From positions 8,277 through 72,276 of the forward strand of contig NW_017804014.1 of NCBI RefSeq assembly GCF_001625305.1: DNA of 64,000 bases, written 5' to 3'. The stretch is from Branchiostoma belcheri (Eukaryota > Chordata > Leptocardii > Amphioxiformes > Branchiostomatidae). The notes below the pieces were generated by a model. It ran no database searches and was not told the origin of the DNA. It saw nothing but the letters and a program-made list of their open reading frames with translations. The translations under genes and the position numbers were made by a program. Below, one piece after another: positions 63,756 through 64,000 of this stretch; the first letter of the stretch is position 1, and every line of letters starts with the position of its first letter.

Positions 63756-64000
63756 TCACACGTCACAGCCCACGATGTTGTTCAGCAGCTTGTCGGTCAG
63801 GAAGTCTGTCTTCTCTGTCACTGCTTCAAGTACCGTATCTATCTTCTGGCTGTTCTCCTCCAGTGCATACCACTGTGCGGCAGATAACTTAAGGCATCTC
63901 TTTCCCGGTAGAAGGTCGTCAAAATCATCGTTTGGTGGCCCGCGTCGGAATTCTGGCCGTCGCTGGAAATATTCTCGCATTGTCACAACGATCTCCCCTC
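63756..64000 (-). CDS. second PC4-like domain gene, cut by the window edge
   Basis: The C-terminal part of a second PC4-type protein, continuing beyond 64000: GEIVVTMREYFQRR, then LLPGKRCLKLSAAQWYALEE, and a tail (SQKIDTVLEAVTEKTDFLTD) very like that of the neighbour. It arose by duplication. Cys and Leu replace the usual Lys-Gly in the PGKKG loop. It ends 240 bp upstream of the first gene's ATG, same strand. Confidence 0.8.
   Translation of the reverse strand, partial: GEIVVTMREYFQRRPEFRRGPPNDDFDDLLPGKRCLKLSAAQWYALEENSQKIDTVLEAVTEKTDFLTDKLLNNIVGCDV

Larger units (their letters stand above)
41363..64000. mobile_element. Polinton/Maverick (adintovirus-like) element, right end outside window
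   Basis: Contains the diagnostic set for this class: protein-primed PolB, DD35E integrase with chromodomain, packaging ATPase, adenain-like protease, hexon-like and penton-like capsid proteins and small basic virion-type proteins. It also has two PC4-domain genes and two copies of an E1A-like gene. The left limit is uncertain. I place it at the start of the duplicated E1A-like block, but the terminal inverted repeat is not identified and the true end could be elsewhere between 40.5 and 50.5 kb. The right end lies beyond 64000. Confidence 0.75.

Noticed and set aside
63520-63759. 80-residue N-terminal extension of the PC4-domain protein
   Set aside because: It spans a TATAAA box and a CCAAT-type box, so this DNA is most likely promoter. 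The ATG at 63519 fits better.

Overview
This is animal nuclear DNA: a split gene with GT/AG introns, abundant SINE, LINE and MITE debris, microsatellites and a large DNA-virus-like transposon. The deuterostome-like ALDH7A1 exon set, a CARD-like remnant and the dense, diverse MITEs suggest a marine invertebrate, plausibly a lancelet (Branchiostoma). That species call is inference. Nothing bacterial is present.

Layout. 1-8.6 kb: intergenic repeats only (a 93-bp minisatellite, a 22-bp minisatellite, LINE tail, tRNA-derived SINE, a MITE carrying a GT microsatellite). 8.6-30.4 kb: one host gene on the + strand, ALDH7A1 (antiquitin), with 14 coding exons encoding 537 aa. Its introns hold a CR1-type LINE, several MITE families, an SGNH-hydrolase element between direct repeats, a Penelope-type fragment and many hairpins. 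One intron uses a GC donor. 30.4-40.5 kb: intergenic, with two foldback elements (one with tandem-repeat arms and a 9-bp target duplication), a CARD-like exon remnant, LINE tails and MITEs.

41.4-64 kb (open at the right edge): a Polinton/Maverick element of the adintovirus type. On the + strand it carries a protein-primed DNA polymerase B (three coding exons, N-terminal C2H2 fingers), a packaging ATPase and two small virion-type proteins. On the - strand it carries an adenain-like protease, a hexon-like capsid protein, a basic pVI/pX-like protein and a penton-like protein in a packed cluster, then a DD35E integrase with chromodomain and two genes with PC4-like ssDNA-binding domains. All of these frames are open, which suggests recent activity.

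Left of the polymerase, on the - strand, is a four-exon gene for a 234-aa acidic, motif-rich protein ending in a PLDLR/basic tail that recalls adenovirus E1A. A diverged paralogue with the same exon structure lies 6 kb away, truncated by a one-base deletion. The two flank a 4.5-kb array of a 206-bp satellite. The polymerase, PC4 and E1A-like genes share promoter words (CCAAT-type boxes, and GATAAAAGRC in three of them), while the virion-side genes have TATAAAT-type boxes. This suggests early and late classes. A working model is that the accessory proteins reset host transcription, polymerase and integrase replicate and insert the element, and the capsid set packages it.
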